Of a stretch of DNA of 64,000 bases, positions 63,663 through 64,000 are shown piece by piece. The stretch comes from Staphylococcus pragensis (GTDB taxonomy: Bacteria > Bacillota > Bacilli > Staphylococcales > Staphylococcaceae): contig NZ_SRPJ01000002.1 of assembly GCF_004785665.1 (NCBI RefSeq), positions 310,001 to 374,000 of the forward strand, read 5' to 3'. Below the pieces are notes generated by a model. It was not told the origin of the DNA and did not search any database. It saw only the letters and a list, made by a program, of their open reading frames with translations. Position numbers and translations under genes: made by a program. Numbering within the stretch: the stretch's first letter is position 1; the number at the start of each line of letters is the position of its first letter.

Positions 63663-64000
63663 ATGAAAAATAAATCCATTAGTGTGGTATTTTGGACGGC
63701 ATTAGGTATTTGTACATTGTTTGTCTTATATGGTGCATTATTACCGAAACAGTTAGAAACGGTAACGCAAAATATTACATCATTTATAGCCGTCAACTTT
63801 TCATGGTACTACTTATTACTCGTTTTAATGATTTTCTTTATATGTGTGTATCTATTATTTTCTAGATATGCGTCAATTACTCTTGGGAAAGAAGGAGAAG
63901 ATCCTGAATTCTCTTTACCTTCATGGTTTGCAATGCTGTTTAGTGCAGGAATGGGAATAGGCTTAGTATTTTGGACGACAGCCGAACCGCTCAGTCATGC
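63663..64000 (+). CDS. BCCT-family transporter (cut by window edge)
   Basis: The N-terminal 112 residues are visible. MKNKSISVVFWTALG begins a helix; GMGIGLVFWTTAEPLSHA matches the betaine/choline/carnitine transporter signature. ATG 63663 is the only start in frame after an in-frame TGA, with AAAGGAG ten bases upstream. Likely a Na+ or H+ coupled osmoprotectant importer. Confidence 0.9.
   Translation, partial: MKNKSISVVFWTALGICTLFVLYGALLPKQLETVTQNITSFIAVNFSWYYLLLVLMIFFICVYLLFSRYASITLGKEGEDPEFSLPSWFAMLFSAGMGIGLVFWTTAEPLSH

Overview
The window is a firmicute chromosome segment, almost certainly from a coagulase-negative Staphylococcus. The evidence is low GC, strong AGGAGG ribosome sites, the complete staphylococcal S10-spc-alpha ribosomal cluster (no map gene between adk and infA), a FemABX-family gene (fmhA type), glcU-gdh, and a lacRABCDFEG tagatose-6-phosphate operon of staphylococcal type. 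I cannot name the species from sequence alone.

Layout. 1-16 kb holds mixed housekeeping and transport genes: a MarR regulator with an MFS exporter, fmhA, a large RND exporter, an AEC permease, glucose uptake (glcU-gdh), a GNAT protein, topB and a purine permease. 16.1-30.3 kb is the ribosomal supercluster from rpsJ to rplQ with secY, adk, infA and rpoA. 30.5-35 kb holds the ECF vitamin-transport energizing module, truA and rplM-rpsI. A sirtuin and lacR follow, then lacABCDF and the start of lacE.

At 40.47-56.33 kb the lacE gene is split by a 15.8 kb mobile element flanked by an 18/20 bp att repeat. Its left end has a tyrosine integrase, a divergent repressor/Cro switch with three palindromic operators, a putative excisionase and a Bro-N antirepressor. 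A replication block (replisome-organizer-like proteins and a DnaC-like loader) and sigma/RinA-like regulators follow. There are no capsid, tail or lysis genes. This is the plan of a phage satellite (PICI-like) that borrows capsids. A GC-rich cos-like tract sits at 48.94-49.08 kb and a repeat-rich likely origin at 49.9-50.2 kb. The accessory end has two parallel duplicated modules carrying different small genes (one slot holds a MepB-family protein), a dense array of DNA hairpins, a cluster of apparent small-RNA units, and a KtrB/TrkH potassium channel gene.

The lactose operon is broken twice: by this element in lacE, and by a TAA at codon 120 of lacG. The strain should not use lactose by this route. 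Beyond lacG are a lipoprotein alpha/beta hydrolase, a luciferase-like flavoprotein, two MDR-family oxidoreductases and the start of a BCCT transporter.

The observations most worth a second look lie in the element: the cos-like site, the duplicated cargo modules, the hairpin array, the small-RNA cluster, the integrase arm-site repeats, and dense copies of the S. aureus Chi heptamer GAAGCGG.
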